Below, piece after piece: positions 24,658-33,295 of a stretch of 45,184 nt of DNA (its first letter is position 1; each line of letters begins with the position of its first letter). The stretch spans positions 1-45,184 of the forward strand of contig NZ_JACJSJ010000069.1 of NCBI RefSeq assembly GCF_014698115.1, in the 5' to 3' direction. The position numbers were made by a program, and so were the translations under genes. Source of the stretch: Nostoc sp. FACHB-973 (GTDB lineage Bacteria; Cyanobacteriota; Cyanobacteriia; Cyanobacteriales; Nostocaceae). The notes below the pieces were generated by a model. The model worked only from the letters and a program-made list of their open reading frames with translations. It did not search any database and was not told the DNA's origin.

Positions 24658-26082
24658 ATGCCTAAATCTTATCCTGAATTTCGTTATAGCGATTGGGAGT
24701 GGATTGTTGTTCATTTTCCTCCTGCGGAAAGGGAAGATATGGCAAGAACAGCTTGGTTAATCGCTCAATGTTCTGCTGATGAAATTGCCAAGCATAAACA
24801 ACTCGATCCTAGAATTGTTATTCCTTTATGTGCGATCGAATTTCAAGATGAGATTAATTGGGAGAAGTTAGAAGAATTTCAAAAAGAAGCTGAGCAATTT
24901 GATTCATTCAAAGATTTTCTAGATTTATTTTTTAAAGGTGCTGCATCAGATACTAATGCTGAATTTTTAATTTTTAGACAAAAGGAGATTCAAAAACGAA
25001 AAAATTTCGTCAGTTATTTCATCAATAAAATCACCAACAATGAATATTGGAAGAATCTTTTTTTGACTCTTCCAATCAATTTGCAAAGTGATTTACTCCA
25101 TAGGTTAATTGATTATCGTCGTCGCCCAAAACGCAATGATTTGCGGTTTATTTATAAAAAATCAAATGATGATAAAGAATCAAAAGATCGTATTTACTAT
25201 CGGTTAATACAAATACTATTATTGTGTACACTATTGTTGTTTATATTTACCGTCATAATGATGATTGAAGTGCTGTTTCAACAGTACAATTTTTGGATAA
25301 AAGGATTAACTGGACTGTCATTATATATATTTATTTTCCCGATAGCCACAAAATACGGACGCCAAGACTATATCACATTCAACTTGTTTGGATTGTTAAC
25401 ATTTAAACGTGAATTTTATCAGTTTTTAAGAAGCAGCGATCCGTCAGAACAAGATATTGAAAAGTATCAGATTTATCTTGCCGTCGCTATAGCAAATAAG
25501 CGTTGGGCTTGCGCTGTAGCTATGGCTTGTGCTGTAGCTATGACTCGCGCTGGGGCTATGGCTCGTGCTGGGTTTGTAACTGGGGCTGTGGCTGGGGCTG
25601 TAGTTTTAGCTTGGGCTATAGCTGGTTCTGTAGCTGTGGTGGTTGTTTTAGCCGGGGCTATGTTTTTGTCTCTATTTAGTCCTCGTGAGAGTTTTTTCGT
25701 TTTTATGTTTGTCGCTGTGTTTATTCCTGCGCTTCTGGCTGTGTTTATTCCTGCGGTTGTCGTTGTCACTGGGGCTGGGACTGGGGCGGGAATTTTGACA
25801 GGCGTTGTGTTGAATATTACAATTTCGGCTTGGCAGAGAGTCAAAAATAATGAAGTTGATCTGCGTTTTTTGGCTATTTTCAGTTTTCCCTTATTCTGCT
25901 GGTTTCCTATTTTGGTTAGTTTTGCCACTATATTCCTTTTACGCTTCTTCTCTTGGCAATATACTCTGTTGATTTGGTTTATTTTATTTGGCACTCTTAT
26001 AGGTTTATGGTTATATAGAGAATATAAAAAGCGCAAAGGTATAAATCCACTCAAAGGTATTTTAGAGACTGACTATAATTAA
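24658..26082 (+). CDS. Multi-pass membrane protein of unknown function, operon partner of the NACHT gene
   Basis: I do not recognise the family. The 474 residues begin with a soluble part (1-180) rich in charged and aromatic residues (YSDWEWIVVHFPPAEREDMA), resembling regulatory add-on domains of other cyanobacterial NTPases. Membrane segments follow at about 183-207 (LIQILLLCTLLLFIFTVIM), 216-233, 350-376, 400-425 and 432-452. Between about 275 and 340 lies an Ala/Gly-rich hydrophobic stretch with the repeated pattern ACAVAMACAVAMTRAGAMAR, encoded by degenerate tandem GCTGTAGCTATG-like units. The tail is basic (REYKKRKG). It begins 5 bp after the NACHT stop, so translation is probably coupled. 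It may be a membrane effector or pore released by NACHT signalling; that is inference only. Confidence 0.8.
   Translation: MPKSYPEFRYSDWEWIVVHFPPAEREDMARTAWLIAQCSADEIAKHKQLDPRIVIPLCAIEFQDEINWEKLEEFQKEAEQFDSFKDFLDLFFKGAASDTNAEFLIFRQKEIQKRKNFVSYFINKITNNEYWKNLFLTLPINLQSDLLHRLIDYRRRPKRNDLRFIYKKSNDDKESKDRIYYRLIQILLLCTLLLFIFTVIMMIEVLFQQYNFWIKGLTGLSLYIFIFPIATKYGRQDYITFNLFGLLTFKREFYQFLRSSDPSEQDIEKYQIYLAVAIANKRWACAVAMACAVAMTRAGAMARAGFVTGAVAGAVVLAWAIAGSVAVVVVLAGAMFLSLFSPRESFFVFMFVAVFIPALLAVFIPAVVVVTGAGTGAGILTGVVLNITISAWQRVKNNEVDLRFLAIFSFPLFCWFPILVSFATIFLLRFFSWQYTLLIWFILFGTLIGLWLYREYKKRKGINPLKGILETDYN
25490..25640 (+). repeat. Degenerate in-frame tandem repeat (GCTGTAGCTATG-like units)
   Basis: Units such as GCTGTAGCTATG, GCTGGGGCTATG and GCTGTGGCTGGG follow each other in frame and encode Ala-Val-Ala-Met, Ala-Gly-Ala-Met and similar. 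Multiples of 6 and 12 bp keep the frame, so unit number could vary without breaking the gene. Confidence 0.6.
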
Positions 26083-26397
26083 ATAATATCCCCGTTTTAG
26101 TCCTAGCAGGGAACTAAAGCAGTGCGTTAATAAAAAGATATTGTCCAATAAATTTAGTTTATTTTATAACAAAATTCGCAAAGGTATTAGAGCATAAAAA
26201 TTCATCAATACTTAGAATATTTAGTAAGTATTTGATAATTTATTTATTCTTATTTCTTTAGTAATTGTCAATCAATTATCACTTCTATAATTACTAATAA
26301 TTGTGCAATTAAAAGCAGAATGAAACGCAGATTCTGTCGAAATTGCCCATGAGATATAAAATATAAGAATTAAGTAAGTAAGTCAGCAAAGGTCAAT
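26083..26397. other. AT-rich gap upstream of gloA
   Basis: No gene, hairpin array or minisatellite seen. It ends with the gloA ribosome binding site AAGG just before 26398 and presumably holds the gloA promoter. Confidence 0.4.
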
Positions 26398-26832
26398 ATG
26401 CGTTTATTACATACAATGCTGCGGGTAGGCAACCTTGAAGAGTCCTTGAAATTTTACTGTGAAGTTCTGGGTATGAAATTATTGCGACGAAAAGATTATC
26501 CAGGAGGAGAATTTACCCTAGCTTTTGTGGGCTATGGTGATGAAAGCGATAATACAGTCATTGAATTAACTTACAACTGGGGAGTAGAAAAGTACGAATT
26601 GGGTAATGCTTACGGTCACATTGCCCTTGGGGTTGATGATATTTACACTACGTGTGAAGAAATCCGCAATCAGGGCGGTAAAATCGTGCGAGAACCAGGA
26701 CCAATGAATCATGGTTCGACAGTTATCGCTTTTGTGGAAGATCCAGATGGGTATAAAATTGAACTGATTCAACTGGGAACTCAAGGGTCAGCAATCAAAC
26801 AGGAATCACAAGAGCAACTTGTAAGTCAGTAA
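26398..26832 (+). CDS. gloA: Lactoylglutathione lyase (glyoxalase I)
   Basis: The 144-residue enzyme converts the methylglyoxal-glutathione hemithioacetal to lactoylglutathione, detoxifying a by-product of sugar metabolism. It has the two-lobed VOC fold: LLHTMLRVGNLEESLKFYCEVLGMKLLRRKD at the start with the first metal His, then NTVIELTYNWG with a metal Glu, GNAYGHIALGVDDIY with the second His, and DPDGYKIELIQ with the last Glu. All four ligands are thus present. ATG 26398 has AAGG 5 nt upstream. The C-terminal 15 residues (SAIKQESQEQLVSQ) are a variable tail. Confidence 0.95.
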   Translation: MRLLHTMLRVGNLEESLKFYCEVLGMKLLRRKDYPGGEFTLAFVGYGDESDNTVIELTYNWGVEKYELGNAYGHIALGVDDIYTTCEEIRNQGGKIVREPGPMNHGSTVIAFVEDPDGYKIELIQLGTQGSAIKQESQEQLVSQ

Positions 26833-26940
26833 TTCTGATAGTAAGAATCTACATGCAGTCGTTGATGAGCAAGATCAATAGCTATCTCTCCCATAGCACC
26901 ATCTGGCAAACTACGCTTATAACTGTGTTTTCGTTTTAAA

Positions 26941-27066
26941 TTAGGGAATAGGTAGGGACTAGGGACTGGGGACTGGGGAATAGGAAATAAATATTTAGGA
27001 ATACTTTCTCACTACCCAATACCCAATCCCTAGTACCCAATCCCCAGTCCCCAATTCCGATACCCT
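26941..27066. repeat. GGGGACT minisatellite with facing complementary arm, upstream of clpB
   Basis: GGGACTA/GGGGACT heptamers (about 26953-26985) face complementary CCCAATC/CCCCAGT heptamers (about 27013-27058). The array ends about 35 bp before the clpB start, so it would be part of the clpB promoter region or leader. Confidence 0.75.
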
Positions 27067-27099
27067 AAAATAAAAATCCCAAATCGAAAATTCTAAAAG

Positions 27100-29742
27100 A
27101 TGCAACCTACAGATCCTAATAAATTTACAGATAAAGCCTGGGAAGCGATTGTGAAATCTCAGGATATAGTGCGTGCTTATCAACAACAGCAACTAGATGT
27201 TGAACATTTAATTCTTGCCCTGTTAGAAGAACCCACTAGTCTAGCAATACGTATTCTGGCTCGGGCTGAGATCGATCCAATCCGTTTGCAGCAGCAACTA
27301 GAAGCTTTTACCCAACGTCAGCCAAAAGTTGGTAAAAGCGATCAGCTTTACCTTGGTCGCAGTTTAGATGTCTTGCTAGACCAGGCCGAGGAAATTAGAG
27401 CTACGATGAAAGATTCCTACATTTCCGTGGAACACATCCTGCTGGCTTTTGTTGATGATGAACGCGTTGGACGGCGGATACTCAAAGGCTTTAATGCGGA
27501 TGCAGCTAAATTAGAAGCTGCGATCAAAACTGTTCGCGGTAGCCAAAAAGTAACAGATCAAAACCCAGAATCCCGCTATGAAGCTTTACAAAAGTTTGGC
27601 AGAGACTTAACAGAACAGGCAAAAGCTGGTAAGCTCGACCCGGTGATTGGACGGGATGACGAAATTCGTCGGGTAATTCAGGTATTATCCCGCCGCAGCA
27701 AAAATAATCCGGTATTGATTGGCGAACCTGGAGTTGGTAAAACTGCGATCGCCGAAGCTTTAGCACAGCGGATGGTCAACGGTGATGTTCCTGAGTCGCT
27801 AAAAGATCGCCAGTTGATTTCTTTAGATATGGGCAGTTTGATTGCTGGGGCAAAATACCGGGGTGAATTTGAAGACCGCTTAAAATCTGTACTGCGGGAA
27901 GTCATGGAATCAAACGGGCAAATCGTCCTGTTTATTGACGAATTACACACCGTAGTCGGCACAGGTTCCAATCAACAAGGGGCGATGGATGCGGGAAATC
28001 TACTCAAACCCATGCTGGCGCGGGGAGAACTGCGTTGCATTGGCGCCACAACCCTAGATGAGTTCCGCAAACACATCGAGAAAGACGCCGCCTTAGAACG
28101 CCGTTTTCAGCAAGTATTTGTCGATCAGCCAACTGTAGAAAATACTATTTCCATTCTTAGGGGGTTGAAAGAACGCTACGAAGTTCATCACAACGTCAAA
28201 ATTTCTGATTCGGCTTTGGTAGCAGCAGCAACTTTGTCAGCACGTTATATTAGCGATCGCTTTTTACCAGATAAAGCCATTGACTTAGTAGATGAAGCAG
28301 CCGCACAGTTGAAAATGGAGATTACCTCCAAACCAGCCGAACTAGAAACCATTGACCGCCGCCTCATGCAGTTAGAAATGGAAAAGCTATCATTAGCTGG
28401 CGAAGAAAAGGGTACTCCCCAAACGAAAGAACGTTTGCAGCGAATTGAGCAAGAAATCACCAATTTGACGGAAAAGCAACATACATTTAACGAACAATGG
28501 CAAGGTGAAAAGCAGCTATTAGAGGCGATAAGTGCTTTAAAGAAAGAAGAAGATGCGCTGCGAGTGCAAATTGAACAGGCTGAACGCGCCTATGACTTAA
28601 ATAAAGCTGCCCAACTGAAGTATGGCAAATTGGAAGGAGTTCAACGCGATCGCGAAGCCAAAGAAGCGAAACTTTTGGAAATTCAAAGCCAAGGTTCTAC
28701 TTTACTGCGCGAACAAGTCACCGAAGCTGATATTGCTGAAATTGTCGCCAAGTGGACAGGAATTCCCGTCAATCGGCTATTGGAATCGGAACGACAAAAA
28801 TTACTGCAACTAGAAAGTCATTTGCATCAACGAGTTATTGGCCAAGAAGAGGCTGTAGAAGCAGTAGCAGCAGCAATTCGTCGCGCCCGTGCGGGAATGA
28901 AAGACCCCTCGCGTCCCATTGGTTCATTTTTGTTCATGGGGCCTACAGGTGTAGGCAAAACCGAACTCGCCCGTGCTTTAGCTCAGTTTCTCTTTGATTC
29001 TGATGATGCATTGGTGCGCCTGGATATGTCCGAGTATATGGAAAAACACTCAGTTTCTCGGTTGGTGGGAGCGCCTCCGGGATACATCGGCTACGAAGAA
29101 GGCGGTCAACTGTCGGAAGCGATTCGCCGTAAACCCTATTCTGTAGTGCTATTGGACGAAGTAGAAAAAGCACATCCAGATGTGTTTAATATTTTACTAC
29201 AAGTATTAGATGACGGTAGAATTACTGACTCTCAAGGGAGAGCAGTAGATTTTCGCAACACTGTTATTGTCATGACCAGTAACATCGGTAGCGAACATAT
29301 ATTAGATGTATCAGGTGATGATTCCAAGTATGAAACCATGCGGAAACGGGTAATGGAAAACTTGCGATCGCATTTTCGCCCGGAATTTCTCAACCGGGTT
29401 GACGATTTAATTCTCTTCCATACCCTCAGCCGTTCCGAAATGCGGCATATTATCCGTATTCAACTCAAACGTGTAGAAAATCTCCTCCGCGATCAAAAAA
29501 TCTTCTTTGAAATCTCCCCAGCTGCTTGTGATTACCTAGTAGAGGCAGGCTACGACCCAGTTTACGGTGCCCGTCCACTCAAACGAGCAATTCAGCGAGA
29601 AGTAGAAAACCCCCTCGCCACCAAATTATTGGAAAATACCTTTATTTCTGGAGATACGATTGTTATTGACAAAAATGAAAACGGTCTCTCTTTTAGTAAA
29701 AAAGTGCCAGTGAAGGTGTCAGTCACACAGATTGCTACGTAG
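27100..29742 (+). CDS. clpB: ATP-dependent disaggregase ClpB
   Basis: The 880-residue Hsp100 protein solubilises aggregated proteins together with DnaK. It has two N-terminal repeats (1-145, AWEAIVKSQDIVRAYQQQQL and the later SYISVEHILLA). NBD1 has Walker A GEPGVGKTAIAEAL at about 207 and Walker B VLFIDELHTVVGTG. The coiled-coil M domain (about 405-535) marks ClpB rather than ClpC. NBD2 has Walker A GPTGVGKTELARAL at about 615 and LLDEVEKAHPDVFN. The C-terminal DPVYGARPLKRAIQREVENPL is standard. No strong Shine-Dalgarno precedes ATG 27100 and no CIRCE box was seen. A hairpin terminator follows 55 bp after the stop. Cyanobacteria often carry two clpB genes; which one this is cannot be told here. 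Confidence 0.97.
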   Translation: MQPTDPNKFTDKAWEAIVKSQDIVRAYQQQQLDVEHLILALLEEPTSLAIRILARAEIDPIRLQQQLEAFTQRQPKVGKSDQLYLGRSLDVLLDQAEEIRATMKDSYISVEHILLAFVDDERVGRRILKGFNADAAKLEAAIKTVRGSQKVTDQNPESRYEALQKFGRDLTEQAKAGKLDPVIGRDDEIRRVIQVLSRRSKNNPVLIGEPGVGKTAIAEALAQRMVNGDVPESLKDRQLISLDMGSLIAGAKYRGEFEDRLKSVLREVMESNGQIVLFIDELHTVVGTGSNQQGAMDAGNLLKPMLARGELRCIGATTLDEFRKHIEKDAALERRFQQVFVDQPTVENTISILRGLKERYEVHHNVKISDSALVAAATLSARYISDRFLPDKAIDLVDEAAAQLKMEITSKPAELETIDRRLMQLEMEKLSLAGEEKGTPQTKERLQRIEQEITNLTEKQHTFNEQWQGEKQLLEAISALKKEEDALRVQIEQAERAYDLNKAAQLKYGKLEGVQRDREAKEAKLLEIQSQGSTLLREQVTEADIAEIVAKWTGIPVNRLLESERQKLLQLESHLHQRVIGQEEAVEAVAAAIRRARAGMKDPSRPIGSFLFMGPTGVGKTELARALAQFLFDSDDALVRLDMSEYMEKHSVSRLVGAPPGYIGYEEGGQLSEAIRRKPYSVVLLDEVEKAHPDVFNILLQVLDDGRITDSQGRAVDFRNTVIVMTSNIGSEHILDVSGDDSKYETMRKRVMENLRSHFRPEFLNRVDDLILFHTLSRSEMRHIIRIQLKRVENLLRDQKIFFEISPAACDYLVEAGYDPVYGARPLKRAIQREVENPLATKLLENTFISGDTIVIDKNENGLSFSKKVPVKVSVTQIAT

Positions 29743-29796
29743 ACAAGCCTCGTGAACACCCTGACGGCAAACGCCATCTAATCAGGCATTAATTAG

Positions 29797-29840
29797 CATT
29801 ATTATTCTTGTCACACAATAGTATGACAAGAATAATAGTG
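29797..29840 (+). terminator. Terminator hairpin of clpB
   Basis: ATTATTCTTGTCA (29801-29813) pairs perfectly with TGACAAGAATAAT (29824-29836); pairing extends to 29797/29840 with one G-U. It lies 55 bp after the clpB stop. There is no long T-run, so the efficiency is uncertain. Confidence 0.55.
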
Positions 29841-29867
29841 CGATTCTCATTTGAATGAGGCACATGC

Positions 29868-29895
29868 GTAGGGGCGCACAGCTGTGCGCCCCTAC
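29868..29895. repeat. Perfect 28-bp palindrome GTAGGGGCGCACAG family
   Basis: GTAGGGGCGCACAG (29868-29881) is the exact reverse complement of the next 14 bases. It is a dispersed Nostoc-type palindrome lying between convergent clpB and cinA. Confidence 0.7.
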
Positions 29896-29944
29896 GAGGA
29901 TCTATTTTTTCTGTACCTCACCCATGTGGGAAGCGCTATATCTG

Positions 29945-30101
29945 CTACCTGTTCCAATACGATTCGGTTAAGGTTTTTTGATCAAAATTCTAGCAAAGAC
30001 GAAGACGCGATAAATCGCCGTCTCTACAACAATCAATTCTTTGTAGAGACGGCGATTTACCCTTGTCTATTGCCTTAACCGAACAGTATTGCTACCTGTT
30101 C
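29945..30101. mobile_element. 137-bp MITE with 19-bp imperfect ends and 10-bp target duplication at the cinA stop
   Basis: The element spans 29955-30091. Its ends CAATACGATTCGGTTAAGG (29955-29973) and 30073-30091 are reverse complements with two mismatches. The direct repeat CTACCTGTTC flanks it at 29945-29954 and 30092-30101, a clear target-site duplication. Inside is a second inverted repeat, TAAATCGCCGTCTCTACAA (30011-30029) against 30041-30059, a perfect 19 bp. No coding capacity. The right duplication contains the cinA stop codon (CTA, 30092-30094), so the insertion left cinA intact. Confidence 0.88.
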
Positions 30102-31342
30102 AACAACCTCCGGCGCAAATTATCCAACGCTGCATTTGCACTGACATGACGAATTAGAGCGCGTCCTCGCACTGTACCAAAATGATACTCAAAACTTGCC
30201 ACTTCATCTTTTGGCCCAGCCAAACCGACATAAACCAAACCCACTGGTTTAGTATCTGTCCCTCCAGCAGGGCCAGCAATACCAGTGATACTCAATCCCC
30301 AAGTTGTTGAAAGTCGGGTTTTGACTCCAATGGCCATTTGTTCTGCAACGGTAGCACTTACCGCGCCAAATTTATCTAAATCTTCCTGATTAACCCCCAA
30401 TAGTCGAACCTTCACCGAATTGTCATAAGAAATGATTCCACCCCAAAAATAATCAGAACTCCCAGAAATTTCAGTTAACATTTGCCCTAGTCCACCACCA
30501 GTGCAAGATTCTGCCACCGAAAGCGTTTCTTTTGATGCGCGTAACAACTCACCAACAACCGAAGCAGGAGTATCATCATTGATACCGTAAAAATCTAGTC
30601 CAGCGATTTCTTTAATTTGTTTTTCAATAGGTGCAATCAAAGCCTCTGCTGCTGCTTCGGAATTTGCTTTGGCAGAAATTCGTAATCTTACTTCCCCTTT
30701 ACCTGCATAAGGGGCTACGGTGGGATTTGGCAAATTCAAATAAGAAGCAACCTTTTCCGCCAAAGCAGATTCACCAATACCCCAAAACTTTAAACTCCGG
30801 CTGTAAATAGCTTCTTTACCCCAACCTTGACTTTTAAGAAATGGGACGGCTGTTTCTTTCCACATCGGGTGCATTTCACTGGGAACACCGGGAAAGGTAA
30901 AAATAGTGATTTCAGGACGGGGTTGCCAAATGATACCGGGTGCAGTTCCAGTGGGGTTGGGTAGAATTTCTGCACCTTGGGGAATTAAAGCCTGCTTGCG
31001 GTTACTTGGTGACATCACTCGACCGCGTTGGGCGAATTTCTGGGTTATGTCTTCGATAATTTCCGGGTGTTCTACCAAGGGGGCTTGAAAGAAATCGGCG
31101 ATAGTTTCACAAGTGAGGTCATCTGGGGTAGGGCCAAGACCACCAGTGAAAATGAGAATTTGCGCTCTGGAAATAGCAATTTCTATAACTTGCTTCAACC
31201 GTTCTGGATTATCCCCAACCACGGTTTGATAGTAATGGGGAATACCTAACTGGGCTAATTGTTGCGCTAAAAATTGAGCATTGCCGTTGAGGATATCTCC
31301 TAATAGCAATTCTGTACCAACACAAATAATTTCTGCACTCAT
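30092..31342 (-). CDS. cinA: CinA family protein (competence/damage-inducible, NMN deamidase-type)
   Basis: The 416-residue protein joins an N-terminal molybdopterin-binding-like (COG1058) domain and a C-terminal CinA amidase domain. The first shows SAEIICVGTELLLGDILNGN, LIFTGGLGPTPDDLT and FPGVPSEMHPMW. The second, from about residue 260, shows TLSVAESCTGGGLGQMLTEISGSS and WGLSITGIAGPAGGTDTKPVGLVYVGL. Proteins of this family recycle pyridine nucleotides (ADP-ribose pyrophosphatase and NMN deamidase activities). It follows glyA on the same strand across a 140-bp repeat-filled gap. Its stop codon lies within the target duplication of a MITE insertion. Confidence 0.95.
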   Translation of the reverse strand: MSAEIICVGTELLLGDILNGNAQFLAQQLAQLGIPHYYQTVVGDNPERLKQVIEIAISRAQILIFTGGLGPTPDDLTCETIADFFQAPLVEHPEIIEDITQKFAQRGRVMSPSNRKQALIPQGAEILPNPTGTAPGIIWQPRPEITIFTFPGVPSEMHPMWKETAVPFLKSQGWGKEAIYSRSLKFWGIGESALAEKVASYLNLPNPTVAPYAGKGEVRLRISAKANSEAAAEALIAPIEKQIKEIAGLDFYGINDDTPASVVGELLRASKETLSVAESCTGGGLGQMLTEISGSSDYFWGGIISYDNSVKVRLLGVNQEDLDKFGAVSATVAEQMAIGVKTRLSTTWGLSITGIAGPAGGTDTKPVGLVYVGLAGPKDEVASFEYHFGTVRGRALIRHVSANAALDNLRRRLLNR

Positions 31343-31351
31343 TGGATTGGA

Positions 31352-31485
31352 TTGGGGAAGGGAGTGGGGAGTGGGGAGTGGGGAATGGGGAATGGGGACT
31401 GGGGACTGGGGACTGGGGACTAGGAAAAAGCTTTTCGATAGCCGCCCAATGCCAATGCCTCATGCCCTATGCCCCATGCCCTAAA
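31352..31485. repeat. GGGGAGT/GGGGACT heptamers and facing CATGCCC heptamers between glyA and cinA
   Basis: About nine GGGGAGT, GGGGAAT and GGGGACT units (31354-31422) are followed by ATGCCCA/ATGCCCT units (31446-31484) that abut the glyA stop. The two arrays belong to different repeat families and only partly complement each other. Confidence 0.75.
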
Positions 31486-32764
31486 CTAATGCTGGTACGG
31501 GAATTTCCAGGTGAGGGTATAAGGGGAAGCGATCGCACAATACAGCCACCCGTCGTTTACAATCTTGGGTGACTTCCTCGGAATCTGGGGAAAGCAGGCG
31601 ATCGGCAATAATATTGGCAATCTCAGTAAATTCTGCTACTCCTAAGCCCCGTGTTGTCATTGCTGGGGAACCTAACCTCAGACCACTGGTCACAAATGGC
31701 GACTGCGGATCGAAGGGAACAGTATTTTTGTTAGCAGTAATATTTACTGTGCTGACTAGCTGATCTGCTCGCTTACCCGTCATGCCAATGGAACGTAAAT
31801 CCACTAGCATTAAATGGTTATCAGTGCCATCAGACACTAGCTTTAAGCCGCGATTTTGTAATTGTTTTGCCAAAGCACGAGCATTTTCAATCACTTGGGC
31901 AGAATAAGCTTTAAACTCTGGCTTGAGGGCTTCTCCAAAAGCTACTGCTTTAGCAGCAATCACATGTTCTAATGGCCCGCCCTGGCTACCAGGAAAAACG
32001 GATTTATCTAGCTTTTTACCGAGTTCTGCGTCGCCAGTTAAAATTAAACCACTTCTGGGACCGCGTAGAGTTTTATGGGTAGTTGTTGTTACCACATGAC
32101 AATGAGGAATCGGGTCTGGATGAAGACCACTGGCAACTAAACCGGCAATATGGGCAATATCAGCCAGTAAGTAAGCGCCGACTTCATCAGCAATACTACG
32201 GAATTTTTCAAAATCAATTATACGGGGATAAGCCGAATAACCACAAATCAGCAGCTTAGGACGCTCCCTTAGCGCCAGCTCCCGAATTTGGTCATAGTCA
32301 AGTTGTTCTGTTTGTTGGCTGACACCGTAGTGGCTAACTTGGAACCACTTACCTGAGACATTTACAGGGGAACCGTGGGTGAGATGTCCACCATGAGACA
32401 AATCCATCCCCATAATTTTGTCTCCTGGTTCCAGCAGGGTCAGAAACACAGCAAAATTCGCTTGTGCGCCAGAATGGGGCTGCACATTAGCATGAGCAGC
32501 ACCAAACAATTGTTTAGCGCGGTCGATCGCCAGTTGCTCGATTTTGTCGATAAACTCACAACCGCCATAGTAGCGTTTACCAGGTAATCCCTCGGCGTAT
32601 TTATTTGTCAGTACCGAACCTTGAGCCGCTAGTACAGCGGCGGAGGTAAAGTTTTCACTAGCGATCAACTCCAAATGATCTCGCTGACGCCCTAGTTCGT
32701 CGTTGATTAACTCCGCGATCGCCGGATCGCTGGAGGTGAGAAAATCTGAATTAGTTTTAGTCAC
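31481..32764 (-). CDS. glyA: Serine hydroxymethyltransferase
   Basis: The enzyme transfers the serine hydroxymethyl group to tetrahydrofolate, giving glycine, and supports one-carbon metabolism and photorespiration. The PLP lysine lies in VVTTTTHKTLRGPRSGLIL. Other landmarks are ELIASENFTSAAVLAAQGS, KYAEGLPGKRYYGGCEFID, VQPHSGAQANFAVF and LADIAHIAGLVASG. The frame is open back to an ATG at 32827, but GTG 32764 is the likely start: it has AAGGA upstream and gives the usual beginning TKTNSDFLTSSDPAIAEL and a normal 427-residue length. The extra 21 codons overlap a predicted RNA structure. Confidence 0.96.
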   Translation of the reverse strand: MTKTNSDFLTSSDPAIAELINDELGRQRDHLELIASENFTSAAVLAAQGSVLTNKYAEGLPGKRYYGGCEFIDKIEQLAIDRAKQLFGAAHANVQPHSGAQANFAVFLTLLEPGDKIMGMDLSHGGHLTHGSPVNVSGKWFQVSHYGVSQQTEQLDYDQIRELALRERPKLLICGYSAYPRIIDFEKFRSIADEVGAYLLADIAHIAGLVASGLHPDPIPHCHVVTTTTHKTLRGPRSGLILTGDAELGKKLDKSVFPGSQGGPLEHVIAAKAVAFGEALKPEFKAYSAQVIENARALAKQLQNRGLKLVSDGTDNHLMLVDLRSIGMTGKRADQLVSTVNITANKNTVPFDPQSPFVTSGLRLGSPAMTTRGLGVAEFTEIANIIADRLLSPDSEEVTQDCKRRVAVLCDRFPLYPHLEIPVPALV

Positions 32765-32799
32765 TTCAATTATCCTTATGGGAATTTGTACAAGGGCTG

Positions 32800-32917
32800 A
32801 TTTTGGTTGGATACAGCACCTAAACAACAGTCAAGTATCCATAGCTCAAAGTAGTTCAATGGTTTTTGACTGCTCTAGAGAGGCAATTAATCGTCTCCGT
32901 AGGACGGAGGTTTTTTG
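32800..32917 (+). ncRNA. Candidate small RNA divergent from glyA, ending in a terminator
   Basis: Two stems follow each other on the plus strand: CAGTCAA (32828-32834) with TTGACTG (32866-32872), then CTCCGT (32895-32900) with ACGGAG (32904-32909) and GTTTTTTG. The second is a typical rho-independent terminator, but no plus-strand gene precedes it. The 5' end is a guess. The RNA would overlap the region antisense to the glyA leader. The alternative is a structured glyA 5' leader read from the minus strand. Confidence 0.4.
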
Positions 32918-33295
32918 TGCCAACTGAGTTTATTATTAGACCCAAGCTCGATTAACGCATTAACAATCATAACGTTGCTTTTTGAGCCTGCGTTAATTGA
33001 AGTTTTCTGCGATCGCTGTTCTATGATGCAAAAAGCCAGAGAAAGGCGATCGCTTGGGCGTAACTGTGCAGGAAATTCATAGTCAGGAGCTTGGAATATA
33101 AATATATAAGAATAAGGAACGGCTTAAAAAAGTGGGTATATGGCGGCGAAATTGTAAGTTTATCGAAAAGTTTTCAGTAAGCTAGGCTCGGCTAACCTAA
33201 CATTAGATTAGTACAACAGATTCATTGTCTTTCGTCTCAAATTTGTAGTTTACTGAAAAATGTGTGGTTATATCGCAATGATATTTAAGTAATAT
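32918..33295. other. Gap upstream of the TIGR04255 cassette
   Basis: No gene seen. Contains two GCGATCGC octamers near 33011 and 33047 and AT-rich sequence from about 33098 where the cassette promoter should lie. No distinct -35/-10 pair stands out. Confidence 0.4.

Noticed and set aside
25473..26054. A 193-codon minus-strand frame, Ala/Thr-rich
   Set aside because: Shadow of the repeat-coded membrane protein on the plus strand; the GC-rich repeat keeps the opposite frame open.
27678..27971. A 97-codon minus-strand frame
   Set aside because: Antisense to clpB NBD1.
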